64,000 nucleotides of DNA from Acidobacteriaceae bacterium (GCA_030041515.1 JASHNS010000014.1:30424-94423); one strand, 5' to 3'. Shown: positions 35,005 to 45,906, counted from the stretch's first letter. Notes: generated from the letters alone by a model not told the origin. Numbers and translations: made by a program.

Positions 35005-35238
35005 ATGACCTCTGCACCCTCGCCGCGTCCCATCCCCGAAGCGCAGGCCAAAGAAATTCGCCGCCTGGCGCATGATCTCAGCAACGCCCTCGAAATTGTC
35101 CTGCAGACCAGCTTCCTCCTCGGCACTGTCCCCCTCGACGACGACGCAAAAAAATGGCGCACCATGCTCGACAATGGCGTCCAGCAGGCCGCCGAAATCA
35201 ACAAGACGCTGCGCGAATACGTCCGCGCCAATAGCTGA
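35005..35238 (+). CDS. small DHp-like (histidine-kinase dimerisation-like) protein
   Basis: 77 residues starting MTSAPSPRPIPEAQAKEIRR and containing RRLAHDLSNALEIVLQTSFL, which looks like an H box (HDLSN with a following hydrophobic helix) of HisKA or HPt-type domains, and a second helix MLDNGVQQAAEINKTLREYV. There is no ATPase domain. It could be a phosphotransfer shuttle or only a two-helix dimer. It stands alone between tRNA-Leu and ssrA. No clear ribosome site is visible. Confidence 0.55.
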   Translation: MTSAPSPRPIPEAQAKEIRRLAHDLSNALEIVLQTSFLLGTVPLDDDAKKWRTMLDNGVQQAAEINKTLREYVRANS

Positions 35239-35348
35239 AACTTGCAGGCGGCACCCGCGCGGCCAGGCTTCCCGGCTGACCCCGCTCTCAACCGCTCGGT
35301 GAGATAATGGGGACAGAAGTTGCCAAGGGGATCCTTACCCTGCACCCT

Positions 35349-35701
35349 GGGGGCGTCACGGTTTCGACGGGATTGCTTGCGGCAAGGAGGCATGCCGGGG
35401 TCTGGGCACCCGTAATCGCCTGGAAAACCATAATTGCCAACACCAATCAGCTGGCATACGCAGCCTAATTAATTAGGTTGCCGTTCTCCGCGGCTTCGCC
35501 TGTGGGCTGCGGAAGGACGTCGCACAGCAGGCTGGCTGGCGCTGCTCGGTCCGTGCAGCGCCGGCGAGATCATCGGACTAGTTTCCGGCGTTTCTTGTCC
35601 GTTCTAAGCATCGGAAGCGAAACCTTCGAACGCGACTGAGCATGGAGTCTCCTGGCTGACAACGATTTCGGACGCGGGTTCGACTCCCGCCGCCTCCACC
35701 A
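35349..35701 (+). ncRNA. ssrA: tmRNA
   Basis: The 5' end GGGGGCGTCACGGTTTCGAC and the 3' end GGTTCGACTCCCGCCGCC...ACCA are the two halves of the tRNA-like domain; GGGGGCG pairs with CGCCTCC in the acceptor stem. The tag reading frame at 35436-35468 encodes ANTNQLAYAA and stop, followed by AATTAATTAGG. tmRNA rescues stalled ribosomes with SmpB and marks the product for proteolysis. 353 bases, usual length. Confidence 0.95.
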
Positions 35702-36233
35702 TCCCATCTTTTTCATTCCGGAATGGGGCGATGCACCCGCCGGCGCCACTCCTGGGATGGTTGTAGTTCCCACCTCCGTCGCCCATCGGGTCTCGCGCTT
35801 CGGCACGACGCTCCCGCCAACGTTCTTTGCTTTTGCCTCACCTGACCCCTTGTCCACGGCTGCGCGGCGCATCGCAGTCGGGTAATCTCCGCCCTCACTT
35901 CCTCCCGCCAAAACCATGGTTACTACCGGGCTAAATTGGCCGCCACAAAAATGGCTCTTTCGTGTACTGGCTCACCAGCATCGCGCCTGTTTACTTCATG
36001 TTCTCCCGCTTTCGCGAATGACACTAAAGTGCCAGGTTACCTCTTACAAAGGTAATATCCACGGCTCCCTCTGCATGCTATTGTTTCGGCAGTTCTCAGC
36101 ATCTGGGCTCACCTGGCTGCGTGGCCGCTCCTCCTGTTCGTGCGTCCTGACGTGCCGGGAATCCCGCCTGCTGGCTCTCTGAAGCCGGTCTTCGATCGAT
36201 ACGGACTTCAGCACTTCTGTCGAGGTCTGTGGC
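35702..36233. other. intergenic region after ssrA, no gene recognised
   Basis: 532 bases. Short open frames exist on both strands but none has recognisable content or a supported start. A small inverted repeat (TTACC...GGTAA, about 36038-36056) is the only structure noted. The promoter of the 36234 gene probably lies here. Confidence 0.5.
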
Positions 36234-39200
36234 ATGAACTCCCCCTTCTTCTCTGAGTCCTGGCCGGCTCCTGCGCGAACCAGCCGCGTCTGCACGTCCC
36301 GTGCTGCCCGCAACGCCGCTGCACCGCTTGGATTCCTTCTGCTGGCCCTGACTGTGGCCGCATCCGCCCAGGCTCAGAACGTCACCAGTTTCGGCATGTC
36401 CGCCGTCGGCACTCCCACCACCCAAACGGTCACGGTTCCTGTCAGCGTCTCCGGCCAGGTCGCCTCGGTCGCCGTGCTCACCATGGGATCGCCAGGCCTC
36501 GACTACACGGCAGCAACGGGCGGTACCGACGGATGCACTGGCAACACATTCACCGCGCCCACTTCCTGCCAGTTCAGTGTCACGTTCTCGCCACTTGATC
36601 CAGGTCCCCGCAATGGCGCCGTAGTTCTCGAGGATGCTTCAGGCAATACCCTCGGCACGGAATACCTCAGCGGTACCGGCCAGGGATCGCTGGCCATCAT
36701 GATTCCCGGCACCATCAGCATCGTCGCCGGCCAGGTCGGTCAGTGGACTTCCGTCAACGATGGGCAACCCGCTACGTCAGCCGACCTCTACCTGCCTACC
36801 AGCATTGCCGTCGACGGCGCCGGCGACATCTTCATCGCCGATTCCAGCCACAATCGCATCCGCGAAGTCGTGGCTTCCACAGGCATCATCCAGACGGTCG
36901 TGGGCAATGGCAATCCCGGCTACGATCCCACAGCAACGGTTGCAATCAGCACAACCCTCACCCTGCCAGGCGCTGTCGCGCTCGATGGGGCGGGCAATCT
37001 GTACGTCGCCGACACGGATAACGACGAAATCCTCGAAGTGAATCTCGCCTCCGGCAACATCGTGGCAAGGTGGGGCAACGGTCAGTCAGGTTACGCAGGG
37101 GATGGTCATGCTCCTGACGACTCGACGACGGAATTCAACGCGCCCCACGGCGTTACTGTCGATGCTTCCGGCGACGTCTACATCGCGGATACCGGCAATA
37201 ACCGCATTCGCGAAATCAGCGCATCCACCGGCTTGATCACCACGGTCGCCGGCGGCGGGGCCACCCCCGGTTTATGCATCGGCTCGACGGATTCGCTGGG
37301 TGATGGCTGTGTCGCAACCTCCGCCACTCTCGATACTCCTTATGCCGTCGCCTTCGATCCTGCCGGCAATATGTATATCCCTGATTCCGGCAATAACGTC
37401 GTGCGGATGGTGAACAGCTCCGGCGTCATCACTTCGTATGCCGGCGACAAATCGGCCGGATTCTCGGGTGACGGGGGCGCGGCTACCAGCGCAGAACTCG
37501 ATTCGCCCCTGGGCGTCGCCTGCGATGCCGCAGGGAATGTCTATATCGCCGATGCCCGTAACTATGTCGTCCGTAAGGTGAGCGCGAAAACCGGCAAGAT
37601 CTCCACCATCGCGGGCAACAACACGAGCGGCTCCTACAACGACGGAAAATCCGGCTACCCCTACGGCAATGGTCAGAATGGCTCGAAATACACGGGCAGC
37701 GGCATTGCCTACGCCGGTCTGACTCCTCCGAGCAATGTCACCGGCGCCGGCATCTACGCTCCCTACGCCCTCGCCCTCGACGCAGCCGGAGATATCTACG
37801 TCGCCGAGTATTTCGATAACGTCGTCCGCAAGGTTACCGCCAACACCGCGACCCTCTTCTTCGCGCCTGCGATTTACGTCGGCCAGACCAGCTCGCCGCA
37901 GAACCAGTCCATCGAAAACGACGGCAATGCGGATCTGTCGTTCAGCGCCATTTCCAGCGACCCAAACTCCGCTCTCGGCTCCGCCGGCAGCTGCTCCACC
38001 ACCAACACCGTCGGCGAGGATGGCCAGTGCACAGTGGCCGTCGAGTACTCGCCCTCGACCAGCGGGAACCCGCTCGTCGCCAGCGTCACTCTGGCAGCGA
38101 CGCAGCTGAACTCTCCTCTCACGATTGCTGCCGTCGGGCAGGCCCTCGCACAAAACACTCCCGTGGTAGCCGTCACTTCCTCCACGCCCAACCCATCCAA
38201 TTACAGCCAGAATGTCACCTTCACCGTAACAGTGACGAAGAGCCCCGCCGGAAGCACGCCCACCGGAACCGTAACCCTCTACGATTATTTCCCTGCGACC
38301 ACCCCGCCGCCGGTCGTCCCCAACCCGCCGTCGACCCCTCCAGGCGTGGCCATCGGTACCGCAACACTGGGATCCAATGGAACCGCAACCATCCAGGACA
38401 GCACTCTCGCGGTCGGAAATCATGACATCTTCGCGTCCTACGGCGGCAACACCTATTACGTAGCGGCGAACTCCGCTACGCCGCTCGTGCAGCAGGTCAC
38501 GGAACAGGTCGGCGTCACCCTGACCAACTCCAGCGGCAACAATCCTGCCACCTATGGCACCCCTGTCAGCTTTACCGCGGGCGTCAGCATCACCGGGAAT
38601 ATATCCACCACCGGCACCAGCGTCTCGTTCTACGACGGCGCCACCTTCCTTGGCAGTGCGCCGCTGAATTCCAGCAACAGCGCCACCTTCACCACATCCA
38701 CTCTTCCCCCTGGCAACAACAGCATCACCGCGACCTATACCGACGTAAATAATGTCTCGGGCACGTCGGCAGCTTACGTTCAGAGCGTCAGGCAGGCGAC
38801 GGCAACCGTGGTCACCTCCAGCGCAGTGAATAATCAGGCCACCTACGGCACCTCAGTGACTTTGACCGCGACCGTTACCGCCACCGGTACCGTCGCGCCC
38901 ACTGGGAACGTCACCTTCTACGACGGCGCGACCAAACTGGCGACGGCGACTCTAGTTCCCGGTTCAGGAACTACCGCAAAGGCAACCTACACCTCCTCCG
39001 TTTTCGCCGTGGGGACCCATACCATCACCGCGACGTACAACGATGATGCGAACGATTTCGCAAGCACCTCTGCGCCTTACACGCTGACGGTGACCACCGC
39101 CAGCACCACGACCACGCTGACCGCCAGCGCCAATCCCTCGATTGCCGGCACTCCCGTTACCTTCACGGCCACAGTGACCAGCAGCGGCGGCAATGTGCCT

Positions 39201-40502
39201 ACCGGCACGGTGAACTTCTACAACGGTGCCAGTCTGCTGGGCAACGGCACGCTCAATACCAAAGGCGTTGCAACGTACACTACCTCGGGGCTCGCCGTGG
39301 GCACCTACTCTCTCACCGCCGGCTATCAGGGTGATGCCAACGATGCAGCCAGTACGTCGTCCCCGGCGCTGAGCTTCAGCGTTGTCCAGGCAACGACGAG
39401 CGTGCAGTTGACGGCCAGTGCGACGACGCTTGCTGTCACGACTCCAGTTACCTTCACGGCGTCCGTCAGCGCCAGCAGCGGCACGCCCACCGGCACTGTC
39501 ATCTTCAGGGACGGGTCCACGACTCTCGGTAGCGGGATCCTCAACGCCGGTGGGGTCGCAACCTACACCACCTCGACTCTTCCCATCGGCCAGCAGAGCA
39601 TTACCGCTGTCTACCAGGGTGACGCCGACGCCTCTGGGAATACATCGAATGCGGTCTCGGTCACAGTCGCCACATTGGCCACCCAGACCACCCTGGCTGC
39701 TTCTGCCAATACCGTGGCATCGAATCAGCCAGTTGCCCTGCTCGCTACCGTGATCTCGGCGACGGGCCTGCCCGCCTCCAGCGGCACGGTCAGCTTCTTC
39801 AACGGTTCCACCAACATCGGCACGGCCAACATCGGCGCCAATGGATCCGCGTCGATCTCCATCACTCTCACCGCCGGCAGTGACACCGTGACCGCGAAAT
39901 ACGGCGGCGACACCGATGATGCCGCGTCCACGTCCAATACCGTCACGATTTCCGTCGGACAGGCCACGGATTTCAGCATCACCGTCAACCCCACTTCGGT
40001 TTCCATTCCCACCGGCGACTACGCGAACGTCAACATCGCCCTCACTTCGCTCGATGGCTTTACCGACGACGTTGCAGTAGGCTGCAGTGCTCTGCCGCCC
40101 TCGGTTACCTGTAACTTCTCCACGACAAGCACCAGCCTGAGCGCGAACGGCAAAGCTTCGGTGGCCCTGACCGTCGACACCAATTCGCCGCTGGCCTCCG
40201 GCTCTCAGGCGCGCAATACGATCCCAGCCCTCCCGGGCAGCCGTGGCGGCACAATTCTGGCCGCCTTCCTCCTTCCCGGCGCAGGACTCCTGACGTTCTG
40301 GAAGTTCCGCCGCCGGACCGGCACCCTGAAGCTCATCGCGATCCTTGCTGTCATCGCCGGCGCCACGCTGGCCATGAACGGCTGCGGTGGTCTTTCGCTC
40401 TCCAGCGCTAAGCCCGGCACCTACGTCATCCAGGTTACGGCCACCGGCACAAAAACCAACGTCACTCACGTCGCCAACCTCACGGTGCAGGTGACCCAGT
40501 GA
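36234..40502 (+). CDS. very large secreted NHL-repeat / Ig-like-repeat protein
   Basis: 1422 residues. After a signal region (about 1-47, LGFLLLALTVAASAQAQ) comes a short choice-of-anchor-like beta domain (~50-155), then an NHL beta-propeller (~165-540) with repeats of the form IAVDGAGDIFIADSSHNRIR. A second anchor-type domain follows (~545-650), then six Ig-like repeats (~650-1265, each with TPVTFTATV and TGTVxFYDG motifs), and a further NPTSVSIPTGDYANVNI domain. The end carries a hydrophobic helix (RGGTILAAFLLPGAGLLTF), RRR, a second helix and MNGCGG, a pattern I associate with Acidobacteriota surface proteins. Function probably adhesion or matrix. Overlaps the next gene by 4 bases. Confidence 0.85.
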   Translation: MNSPFFSESWPAPARTSRVCTSRAARNAAAPLGFLLLALTVAASAQAQNVTSFGMSAVGTPTTQTVTVPVSVSGQVASVAVLTMGSPGLDYTAATGGTDGCTGNTFTAPTSCQFSVTFSPLDPGPRNGAVVLEDASGNTLGTEYLSGTGQGSLAIMIPGTISIVAGQVGQWTSVNDGQPATSADLYLPTSIAVDGAGDIFIADSSHNRIREVVASTGIIQTVVGNGNPGYDPTATVAISTTLTLPGAVALDGAGNLYVADTDNDEILEVNLASGNIVARWGNGQSGYAGDGHAPDDSTTEFNAPHGVTVDASGDVYIADTGNNRIREISASTGLITTVAGGGATPGLCIGSTDSLGDGCVATSATLDTPYAVAFDPAGNMYIPDSGNNVVRMVNSSGVITSYAGDKSAGFSGDGGAATSAELDSPLGVACDAAGNVYIADARNYVVRKVSAKTGKISTIAGNNTSGSYNDGKSGYPYGNGQNGSKYTGSGIAYAGLTPPSNVTGAGIYAPYALALDAAGDIYVAEYFDNVVRKVTANTATLFFAPAIYVGQTSSPQNQSIENDGNADLSFSAISSDPNSALGSAGSCSTTNTVGEDGQCTVAVEYSPSTSGNPLVASVTLAATQLNSPLTIAAVGQALAQNTPVVAVTSSTPNPSNYSQNVTFTVTVTKSPAGSTPTGTVTLYDYFPATTPPPVVPNPPSTPPGVAIGTATLGSNGTATIQDSTLAVGNHDIFASYGGNTYYVAANSATPLVQQVTEQVGVTLTNSSGNNPATYGTPVSFTAGVSITGNISTTGTSVSFYDGATFLGSAPLNSSNSATFTTSTLPPGNNSITATYTDVNNVSGTSAAYVQSVRQATATVVTSSAVNNQATYGTSVTLTATVTATGTVAPTGNVTFYDGATKLATATLVPGSGTTAKATYTSSVFAVGTHTITATYNDDANDFASTSAPYTLTVTTASTTTTLTASANPSIAGTPVTFTATVTSSGGNVPTGTVNFYNGASLLGNGTLNTKGVATYTTSGLAVGTYSLTAGYQGDANDAASTSSPALSFSVVQATTSVQLTASATTLAVTTPVTFTASVSASSGTPTGTVIFRDGSTTLGSGILNAGGVATYTTSTLPIGQQSITAVYQGDADASGNTSNAVSVTVATLATQTTLAASANTVASNQPVALLATVISATGLPASSGTVSFFNGSTNIGTANIGANGSASISITLTAGSDTVTAKYGGDTDDAASTSNTVTISVGQATDFSITVNPTSVSIPTGDYANVNIALTSLDGFTDDVAVGCSALPPSVTCNFSTTSTSLSANGKASVALTVDTNSPLASGSQARNTIPALPGSRGGTILAAFLLPGAGLLTFWKFRRRTGTLKLIAILAVIAGATLAMNGCGGLSLSSAKPGTYVIQVTATGTKTNVTHVANLTVQVTQ

Positions 40503-41083
40503 GCGAAGTCTCGACCATGATCGTTCGTCGTTTTCCGCTCGGCATCCTGATCGCGGTCTGCCTTCTGGCAGCGGCGCTCTCCGCCCAGGCGCAGTCGCCC
40601 CAGTCCGCACAATACGGCGACCAAACTCTCGCCGTCGGCGGCGTCTTCAACGCCACGCATCTTCAGTATGGCGAGCACTGGGTGCTGGGCGCCGGCGCTT
40701 TTGTCGACGCCAACCTCACCTGGCACTACGGGATTGAGGGGGAGGCCGCCTGGGGCCGCTGGCATGAGCAGTCCGGCACTCACGCCGATACCTATCTGAT
40801 CGGTCCCCGCTACCGTTTTGCCTCACCTGGCAGCTCTCGATTCTCTCCCTACGCCAAGTTCCTCATCGGCGGCGGTGAATTCAATTTCCCCTTCTACAAC
40901 GGCGGCAGCACCGCCACCGGCAGCTACTTCGTCATGGCGCCGGGCGCGGGCATTGACTACCGCTGGAAACCTCGCTTTGATATTCGTCTCTGCGATGTCG
41001 AAGACCAGATCTGGCCGCAGTTCACCTTCGGATCCGTCAGCAACGTCAGCATCAGTGCCGGCCTTCGCTACCGCATCTTCTGA
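40499..41083 (+). CDS. small outer-membrane beta-barrel protein
   Basis: 194 residues from GTG 40499, overlapping the stop of the large repeat protein (GTGA) with AGGTGA upstream; ATG 40517 is an alternative. Signal peptide MIVRRFPLGILIAVCLLAAA, then alternating strands (YGDQTLAVGGVFNATHLQYG, FSPYAKFLIGGGEFNFPFYN, PGAGIDYRWKPRFDIRL) and a C-terminal strand ending in YRIF, the aromatic end needed for barrel insertion. Eight-stranded OmpA/OmpW-like size. Coupled translation suggests it may anchor or export the repeat protein. Confidence 0.75.
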   Translation: MSEVSTMIVRRFPLGILIAVCLLAAALSAQAQSPQSAQYGDQTLAVGGVFNATHLQYGEHWVLGAGAFVDANLTWHYGIEGEAAWGRWHEQSGTHADTYLIGPRYRFASPGSSRFSPYAKFLIGGGEFNFPFYNGGSTATGSYFVMAPGAGIDYRWKPRFDIRLCDVEDQIWPQFTFGSVSNVSISAGLRYRIF

Positions 41084-41237
41084 TCCCCCTGCGAGGAATC
41101 GCCTCGGTATCCCCGCCTCCTTCCGCAGCGCAAGTACGGCTGCGTGTGCTTCACCCTGATTTCCCTGCATCGTCGCGGGCAGCCAATTTTTCCGGGCTGT
41201 CCCGCTTATACTGCGGTTTGCAGGAAAAGGAGCGGCG

Positions 41238-43064
41238 ATGAAACGGCGGGATTTCTGCAAACTGATGGCCGCAGCAGCGGCCGCCACCGCGGTACCAGCG
41301 GGAGCGGCATCGGAGAACACAGCACCCGTGCAGGCCCAGGCTGCTGCCCCAGCCGAAGCGCCCGGATTCGGCAAGCTCACCCAGCACTACGCGCAGTTCT
41401 GCGCCACGCCTGCCGACCAGCGCGTCTTCTATGCGCTCGTCGATGGAAAACTCGTCAGCCAGAAACTCGATGAAGCGACCTGGAAGCCCACGGCGTGGGG
41501 CGATCCTCCGGCGCTCCCGATTCCCGGCGGCTCCTGGGACGGCGTTCCCATGATCGCGCCCGTCAGCGGCCTCGCCGGCGAAGGGCCCTATCGGCCCACC
41601 TGGGATTCCCTCCTTCAATACGAAGCGCCGGACTGGTACCGCGACGCCAAATTCGGCATCTGGGCGCACTGGAGCCCGCAATGCGTTCCCGAAGACGGCG
41701 ACTGGTACGGCCGCAACATGTACATCGAGGGCAATTCGCAAAACCTCTTCCAACTGGATCACTACGGGCCTCCCTCGCTCTTCGGCTACAAGGATCTCTG
41801 CGCGCAGTGGACGCTGCTCAACTGGGATCCCGACGCGCTCATCGACCGCTACAAAAAAGCCGGCGCCCGTTTCTTCATCGCCCTCGCCAACCATCATGAC
41901 GGCTTCGACACCTGGGCCTCGAAGCACCAGCCGTGGAATGCGTCTGCGATCGGTCCCCACCGCGATGTCGTCGGTACCTGGGCGAAAGCCGCTCGCGCCC
42001 AGGGCATGCGTCTCGGCGTCACGGTCCATCAGGGGCGCAACTGGTGGTGGTTTCAAACGGCCCACGGGGCGGACTCCTCCGGCCCGCTCGCCGGCGTTCC
42101 TTATGACGGCGATCTCTATGCGGCGCGAGGCAAAGACCAGTGGTGGCAAGGCCTCAATCCTCAGCGCCTCTACGGAGCCAAGCATCCCTTCGACGCTCTT
42201 CCCGACCCTTCTTACGTGATGAACTTCTACGACCGCACCCGCGACCTCATCGACCAGCACGACCCCGACCTGCTCTACTTCGACAATCCGCGCGTGCCCC
42301 TGGGTTGGGGCGGTATGAATCTCGCCGCCTATTTCTATAACCACAACATCGCCACCCACGGCGGCAAGCTCGAGGCGGTCCTCACCGGCAAAGAAATGCC
42401 CCCGCCATTGCAGAAAGCCCTCGTGGCGGACATCGAGCGCGGCCTCTCCAGCCAGATCCTGCCTCATGCCTGGCAGTCGGAGACCTGCATCGGCAACTGG
42501 CACTACGACCGCGCGCTCTACAACAAGCCCGGCCAGTATGGCGGCTATCTGCCGCCACGCGACGTCATCCACTGGATGATCGACACGGTCAGCAAGAACG
42601 GCACCTTCATCCTGAACATTCCCGGCAAACCCGACGGCACCATCGACAGCAAGGAAATCGCGGTGCTCGACGGAATCACCGCCTGGATGCAAATCAACGG
42701 CGACGCGATCTACGAAACCCGTCCGTGGAAAATCTTTGGCGAGGGGCCCCACGCCATCAAGACCGGATCGTTCCAGGGTAACAGCATCAGCGCCCTCGGC
42801 GCCGACGACATTCGCTTCACGCGCAACAAAGCCAATACCGCCATCTATGCGTTTTTTCTCGGATGGCCGAAAGCGCCCGCCATCGTCAGAGCGCTTGGAA
42901 CCTCGGCGCCCACGAATCCAGGAAAAATCGCCAACGTGCAGCTTCTCGGCACAGATCAGCACGTCAAATGGCAGCAGCACGCCGAAGGCCTGCGCGTAGA
43001 GTTGCCCGACAATTATCAGCCGCCCGTCGACTACGCCGCTGCGCTGAAGATCATCCTCGCCTGA
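41238..43064 (+). CDS. GH29 alpha-L-fucosidase, Tat-exported
   Basis: 608 residues with twin-arginine-like leader MKRRDFCKLMAAAAAA. The GH29 barrel shows WYRDAKFGIWAHWSPQCVPE, WYGRNMYIEG, YKKAGARFFIALANHHDGFD, LGVTVHQGRNWWW and DPDLLYFDN, where the last Asp is the expected nucleophile; the C-terminal domain begins after GTFILNIPGKPDG. The family removes alpha-L-fucose with retention. Strong ribosome site AAAGGAGCGGCG. A single gene, converging on the ADOP permease. Confidence 0.88.
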   Translation: MKRRDFCKLMAAAAAATAVPAGAASENTAPVQAQAAAPAEAPGFGKLTQHYAQFCATPADQRVFYALVDGKLVSQKLDEATWKPTAWGDPPALPIPGGSWDGVPMIAPVSGLAGEGPYRPTWDSLLQYEAPDWYRDAKFGIWAHWSPQCVPEDGDWYGRNMYIEGNSQNLFQLDHYGPPSLFGYKDLCAQWTLLNWDPDALIDRYKKAGARFFIALANHHDGFDTWASKHQPWNASAIGPHRDVVGTWAKAARAQGMRLGVTVHQGRNWWWFQTAHGADSSGPLAGVPYDGDLYAARGKDQWWQGLNPQRLYGAKHPFDALPDPSYVMNFYDRTRDLIDQHDPDLLYFDNPRVPLGWGGMNLAAYFYNHNIATHGGKLEAVLTGKEMPPPLQKALVADIERGLSSQILPHAWQSETCIGNWHYDRALYNKPGQYGGYLPPRDVIHWMIDTVSKNGTFILNIPGKPDGTIDSKEIAVLDGITAWMQINGDAIYETRPWKIFGEGPHAIKTGSFQGNSISALGADDIRFTRNKANTAIYAFFLGWPKAPAIVRALGTSAPTNPGKIANVQLLGTDQHVKWQQHAEGLRVELPDNYQPPVDYAAALKIILA

Positions 43065-43163
43065 TCCTCGGGAACGGTGATTACGGGCGACTCACACCCA
43101 TCGCGCGACTCTTGCGATAAGTTGCGTCTGTTTCCTAACCCCTAACCCCTATCCCCTGTTCCA

Positions 43164-45743
43164 CTACTCGTTGCGCAATGCCTCCATCGGATCCACGGCA
43201 GCAGCCCGATACGCCGGCAGCATCGCCGCAACCAGAGCCGCGGAGCCCAGCACCAGGATGGACACACCCAGCACCACCGGGTTGTACTCGCTGATCCCGA
43301 ACAGCTGCGCCGCCATCAGATGCCCCGCCACAATGGCCGCCGGAACCCCAATCAGCAGTCCTGCTCCCACCTGCAGAAACGCGCCGCGCAGCACCATCCT
43401 CTGCACGTGCAGCCGGTTGGCGCCCAGAGCCATGCGCACGCCAATCTCGCTGGTGCGCTGCGCCACCGCATACGCGGTCACGCCGTACAGACCGATCGCT
43501 GCCAGCGCCAGCGCCACCAGCCCGAAAAGCGACGTCAGCTGCACAATCATCTGCTGCTGGCTGAATCCCAGGTTCACCTGCTGGCTAAAGCTTTGGAAGC
43601 GCGTGATCATCAGATTCGGATTCAGCTCCTGGAGCGCCTCCCGCACCCGTCCCTCCAGATCCGGCACCGCGCCGTGCGTCTCAATCTCCAGCGATCCCAT
43701 GTAATGATTCGAGATCATATACTCCGCGTACAGCGACGCATCGGGCGCGGACGCAGGCAACGGCGGCCACTGCCACGAAGGCAGAAAGTACATCGGATGC
43801 CCCTGCTCCTGCGGATCGGTCGGCGGCCAATACTGCGCGTCCTCCACCACGCCGACAATCGTGTACATCCCTGGATGCGCCGGATCCCAGTCGCTGAAGT
43901 GCGCGCCGATCGGATTCTTTCCATGCAGGTACTTCTTCACGAACGCCTCATCCACAATGGCCACCGGGGGTGCATTGCGGTTGTCGCTGTCGGTGAATGC
44001 GCGACCTTCCAGCAGCTGCGTTCCGATTGTCGCAAAGTAGCTCGGGCTCACCCGTACCCACGACGCCAGGTTCACATTCGAGCCTGGCGGCGGCACAGGC
44101 TGGCCTTCAATGTAGACGTCCTCGCTGCTGTTGTTGCCGTCCATCGGGCTCCAGCGTGACCACGCTACACGCGCAACGCCCGGAATGGCAGAGATGGACT
44201 GGTTGAGCCGGCGATAGAAGCTGTCGAGCTGATCCGGCTGCAGGCCCGCCGTCGCTGCGTTGAACTGTACGATGGTTCGGTGCGCCGGGTCAAAACCGAA
44301 GCGCTGGTGTTCGAGCTTGCGCAGGCTCAGAATCAGCAGCCCCGCCGCGCACAACAGCACCACCGAGACCGCGGCCTGGCCGATTACTAAACCTTTTTGC
44401 GCAAATGTCGCGTGCCGCCCGGTGGAGCGATTCGCGCCCCGCAGCGCTTCGATGGGATCGGCGTGCGCCGCCAGCCACGCGGGCGCCACTCCGAACAGCA
44501 GGCCGGTCAACAGTGACGCGCCAAACGCAAACGACATCACCACCAGCGACGGGCTGGGGTTGATCGCGATCGGGTTCTGCTGGAACGCAAGATGCAGGAT
44601 CAGCCGCGCTCCGCCCCACGCCACCAGCACCCCGGCGCACCCGCCGAAGATCGCCAGCAGGATGCATTCCACCAGCGCCCGCCGGACCAGCCGATTGCGC
44701 GATGCGCCCAGCGCCGCCCGCACCGCGGTCTGCTGGCGCTGCGTCGCCGACCGCGCCAGCATCAGGTTGGCAATGTTCGCGCATGCGATCAGGAGAACGA
44801 AGCTGGCGATCCACATCAGCAGGTAGAGGTCGGCTTTGTACTGCTCCTGCATGCGCTGCACGCCGTCCCCGCCCGGCGTCAGCCGCAGATACTGCTTCGG
44901 AACCAGCGTCCGCTCGGGTCCCGACAGTTGGCTCAGCGGGCTTGCCAGGAATTGACGGAGTTCCACCTCCATCTGCGCCTGGATGGCCGCCGGCTTCGCG
45001 CCCGGCGCGATCCGCCCGATCAGATTCAGCCACTCCTGGCCGCCATTCTCCAGCAGGTCGGCGTCAATCGGCGACAGGACGGGCATCAGATGGATCGGGA
45101 ACCAGAGCCCCGGAGGCGTGGGGCTCAGCCTCTCGCTGTAAAAGCCGGGAGGCGCAATGCCCACAATGGTCACCGGCTGTCCATTCACCGTGAAGCTCGA
45201 GCCCACAACCGAGGGATTCCGGCCCAGCTCCTGCTCCCACGCCGCGAAGCTGATCACCGCCACCGGCGCTGCGCCCGTCACATCGTCCGAGGGCTCCAGC
45301 AGCCGCCCCGCATACGCCCGCAGACCGAGCGTCTCAAATGAATTTCCTGAGACGAACTCCCCGTACCACGGCCGCGCCGGGTGATTGCTCCCCGTGCGGC
45401 GCACCGCCATCTCCTCGTCTCTCGCCTGGAATGCCGCCAGGTTTTCAAATCCCGGCGTCTGGTCGCGGAATTGTTTGTATTGCAGATACGAGAACAGCGA
45501 CCAGTCGTACATCGGCTCCTGGTAGTCGGGCAGACCGCCGTTCTCGCAGCACTGCTCGTTGTCTCCCACGCGCCACAGCTGCCCTGGGTCTTTCACCGGC
45601 AGCGAGCGCAGCAGCACTTCGTTCACCAGCGTGAAGATCGCGGTCGTCGCTCCGATGCCCAGGGCCAGCGTCAAAACGGCGGTGATGGCGAATCCTGGCG
45701 ACTTCCGCAGTTGGCGCAGGGCATTTCTGATGTCGGTCAGCAT
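43164..45743 (-). CDS. ADOP-type ABC transporter permease (MacB/FtsX)
   Basis: 859 residues from ATG 45743 ([20 protein letters not shown]) with AGAGGAATATGCC upstream; the frame continues upstream without support. One N-terminal TM segment, a MacB periplasmic core domain (~50-290), three TMs of the first FtsX module (~320-450), a second TM-anchored periplasmic domain and a second FtsX module ending in [10 protein letters not shown]. Fused permeases of this layout are strongly expanded in Acidobacteriota; substrates (peptides, lipids or drugs) are unknown, and no ATPase gene is adjacent. Confidence 0.9.
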   Translation of the reverse strand: MLTDIRNALRQLRKSPGFAITAVLTLALGIGATTAIFTLVNEVLLRSLPVKDPGQLWRVGDNEQCCENGGLPDYQEPMYDWSLFSYLQYKQFRDQTPGFENLAAFQARDEEMAVRRTGSNHPARPWYGEFVSGNSFETLGLRAYAGRLLEPSDDVTGAAPVAVISFAAWEQELGRNPSVVGSSFTVNGQPVTIVGIAPPGFYSERLSPTPPGLWFPIHLMPVLSPIDADLLENGGQEWLNLIGRIAPGAKPAAIQAQMEVELRQFLASPLSQLSGPERTLVPKQYLRLTPGGDGVQRMQEQYKADLYLLMWIASFVLLIACANIANLMLARSATQRQQTAVRAALGASRNRLVRRALVECILLAIFGGCAGVLVAWGGARLILHLAFQQNPIAINPSPSLVVMSFAFGASLLTGLLFGVAPAWLAAHADPIEALRGANRSTGRHATFAQKGLVIGQAAVSVVLLCAAGLLILSLRKLEHQRFGFDPAHRTIVQFNAATAGLQPDQLDSFYRRLNQSISAIPGVARVAWSRWSPMDGNNSSEDVYIEGQPVPPPGSNVNLASWVRVSPSYFATIGTQLLEGRAFTDSDNRNAPPVAIVDEAFVKKYLHGKNPIGAHFSDWDPAHPGMYTIVGVVEDAQYWPPTDPQEQGHPMYFLPSWQWPPLPASAPDASLYAEYMISNHYMGSLEIETHGAVPDLEGRVREALQELNPNLMITRFQSFSQQVNLGFSQQQMIVQLTSLFGLVALALAAIGLYGVTAYAVAQRTSEIGVRMALGANRLHVQRMVLRGAFLQVGAGLLIGVPAAIVAGHLMAAQLFGISEYNPVVLGVSILVLGSAALVAAMLPAYRAAAVDPMEALRNE

Positions 45744-45906
45744 GGCATATTCCTCTGGGGAGGGCGCTGCGTACCAAATCACACCTGCACCCGGCCTGCC
45801 ATCGTCAGCGCCTCGCATCCCCATGAAAACAGAACCCCGCGCCGTCGATGGCCCGGGCACCAGCTGTTCGGTCGTAGACGCCGGTGTTCGGAACCGGACA
45901 GCGTGC

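Noticed and set aside
35570..35917. Minus-strand frames with WWRRRESNPRPK / GVEPASE, which look like conserved small proteins
   Set aside because: They are the antisense of the tmRNA 3' end; the ESNPRP-type peptide is a well-known artefact of translating tRNA-like T-arm sequence.
38964..40610. 548-codon minus-strand frame antisense to the Ig-repeat protein
   Set aside because: Glycine/arginine-rich shadow of threonine-rich Ig repeats; no start context.
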